DNA of 12,337 bases, from assembly GCA_015521385.1 (NCBI GenBank), contig WAOH01000059.1, positions 1 to 12,337 of the forward strand. Direction: 5' to 3'. A program made the position numbers and the translations under genes. Positions 12,124 to 12,337 of the stretch are shown here, piece by piece. The notes under the pieces were generated by a model, which was given only the letters and a program-made list of their open reading frames with translations, did not search any database and was not told the origin of the DNA. Every line of letters starts with the position of its first letter. Position 1 is the first letter of the stretch. This DNA comes from Thermoproteota archaeon (GTDB lineage: Archaea > Korarchaeota > Korarchaeia > Korarchaeales > Korarchaeaceae).

Positions 12124-12140
12124 ACTCACAAATTGTGAGT
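12124..12140. promoter_or_regulatory. 17-base palindrome, likely operator of the bactofilin-like gene
   Basis: ACTCACAA and TTGTGAGT flank a single central A and form a perfect palindrome. It ends a few bases before the A-rich TATA-like CTAAAAAAG (12145-12153), the position of a typical archaeal activator or repressor site. Confidence 0.6.
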
Positions 12141-12179
12141 CACACTAAAAAAGGGTGGGGCGTGCGTTCTCGAGGTGAG

Positions 12180-12337
12180 ATGATGCAGGAGATAGACGAG
12201 CTGTCCGTGGGGGGATCTGTCAGCCTCAAGGGACCGGTGAAATTCGGAGTGGTGAAGGTGAGCGGCTCCCTGAAGATCGAGGGAGACGCTGAGGGGGAGG
12301 AGATGAGGATAAGCGGTTCCAGCACCGTGGTCGGCAG
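12180..12337 (+). CDS. bactofilin-like / polymer-forming beta-helix protein, N-terminal fragment (runs off the window)
   Basis: From ATG at 12180 (or ATG at 12183) the frame is open to the window edge, about 52 codons. The encoded segment shows short repeating beta-strand units with glycine and serine turns: LSVGGSVSLKGPVKFG, VVKVSGSLKIEGDAEG and EEMRISGSSTVVG. This periodic V-x-G-S pattern is the mark of right-handed beta-helix proteins of the bactofilin / polymer-forming cytoskeletal type. Such proteins assemble into filaments at the membrane. Only the first turns are present, so the family call rests on the repeat pattern. The SD core AGGTGA (12173-12178) is four bases before the second ATG, which is therefore the likelier start. 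Upstream are an A-rich TATA-like box and a perfect 17-base palindrome, so the gene is probably controlled by a dimeric regulator. Confidence 0.65.
   Translation, partial: MMQEIDELSVGGSVSLKGPVKFGVVKVSGSLKIEGDAEGEEMRISGSSTVVG

Noticed and set aside
1..12337. CRISPR array, insertion sequence or integration site
   Set aside because: No set of evenly spaced identical repeats, no transposase or integrase gene and no tRNA-associated direct repeats were seen on either strand.

Overview
The window looks like chromosomal DNA of a thermophilic archaeon. The clearest signs are an archaeal-type Elp3, TATA boxes about 26-34 bases before many start codons with little or no leader (leaderless-style promoters), Shine-Dalgarno cores of the GGTGAT type before internal genes, oligo-T terminators, frequent AGG/AGA arginine and ATA isoleucine codons, and GC-rich coding DNA with short AT-rich promoter islands. 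A Korarchaeota- or Thermoproteota-like host would fit, but I cannot fix the lineage from this sequence alone. I see no rRNA, tRNA, CRISPR array, insertion sequence, integrase or other sign of recent transfer.

Layout from left to right. (1) 1-380, minus: the N-terminal part of a P1B-type heavy-metal ATPase, divergent from a small SAM methyltransferase (443-931, plus). One TATA box lies at the midpoint between their start codons. (2) 959-2398, minus: a class I pyridine nucleotide-disulfide oxidoreductase (dihydrolipoamide dehydrogenase / mycothione reductase type) with an atypical FAD motif. (3) 2653-5141, plus: an acylphosphatase fused to a repetitive coiled coil, an aldo/keto reductase and a DUF1614-type membrane protein, each with its own promoter. 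(4) 5312-6717: a membrane-anchored DOMON-type protein (minus) divergent from a winged-helix regulator and a small three-helix membrane protein (plus). An AT-rich region with 11-bp phased repeats lies between them. (5) 6888-9353, plus: a CPBP (Rce1-like) intramembrane protease, an ICMT-like membrane methyltransferase, an AIM24-family protein and a small membrane protein. (6) 9443-11549, minus: a Trm9-like tRNA methyltransferase followed one base later by Elp3, together a wobble-uridine modification operon. (7) 11711-12337: a small winged-helix regulator (minus) divergent from the start of a bactofilin-like beta-helix protein (plus), with several inverted repeats in the shared intergenic region.

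The most coherent biology is the Trm9-Elp3 pair. Elp3 makes the 5-carboxymethyl group on U34 of tRNA and Trm9 methylates it, so the two genes probably encode consecutive steps. The second notable association is a CPBP/Rce1-family protease next to an ICMT-family methyltransferase, two families that act in sequence on prenylated CAAX proteins in eukaryotes. The third is the DOMON / winged-helix / small membrane protein cluster, which may be a regulated redox or envelope unit. No intergenic gap exceeds 300 bases. The largest (2399-2652, 11969-12179, 5945-6141, 7557-7742, 6718-6887, 5142-5311) are described below. The regulatory sites are read by eye and are inferences.
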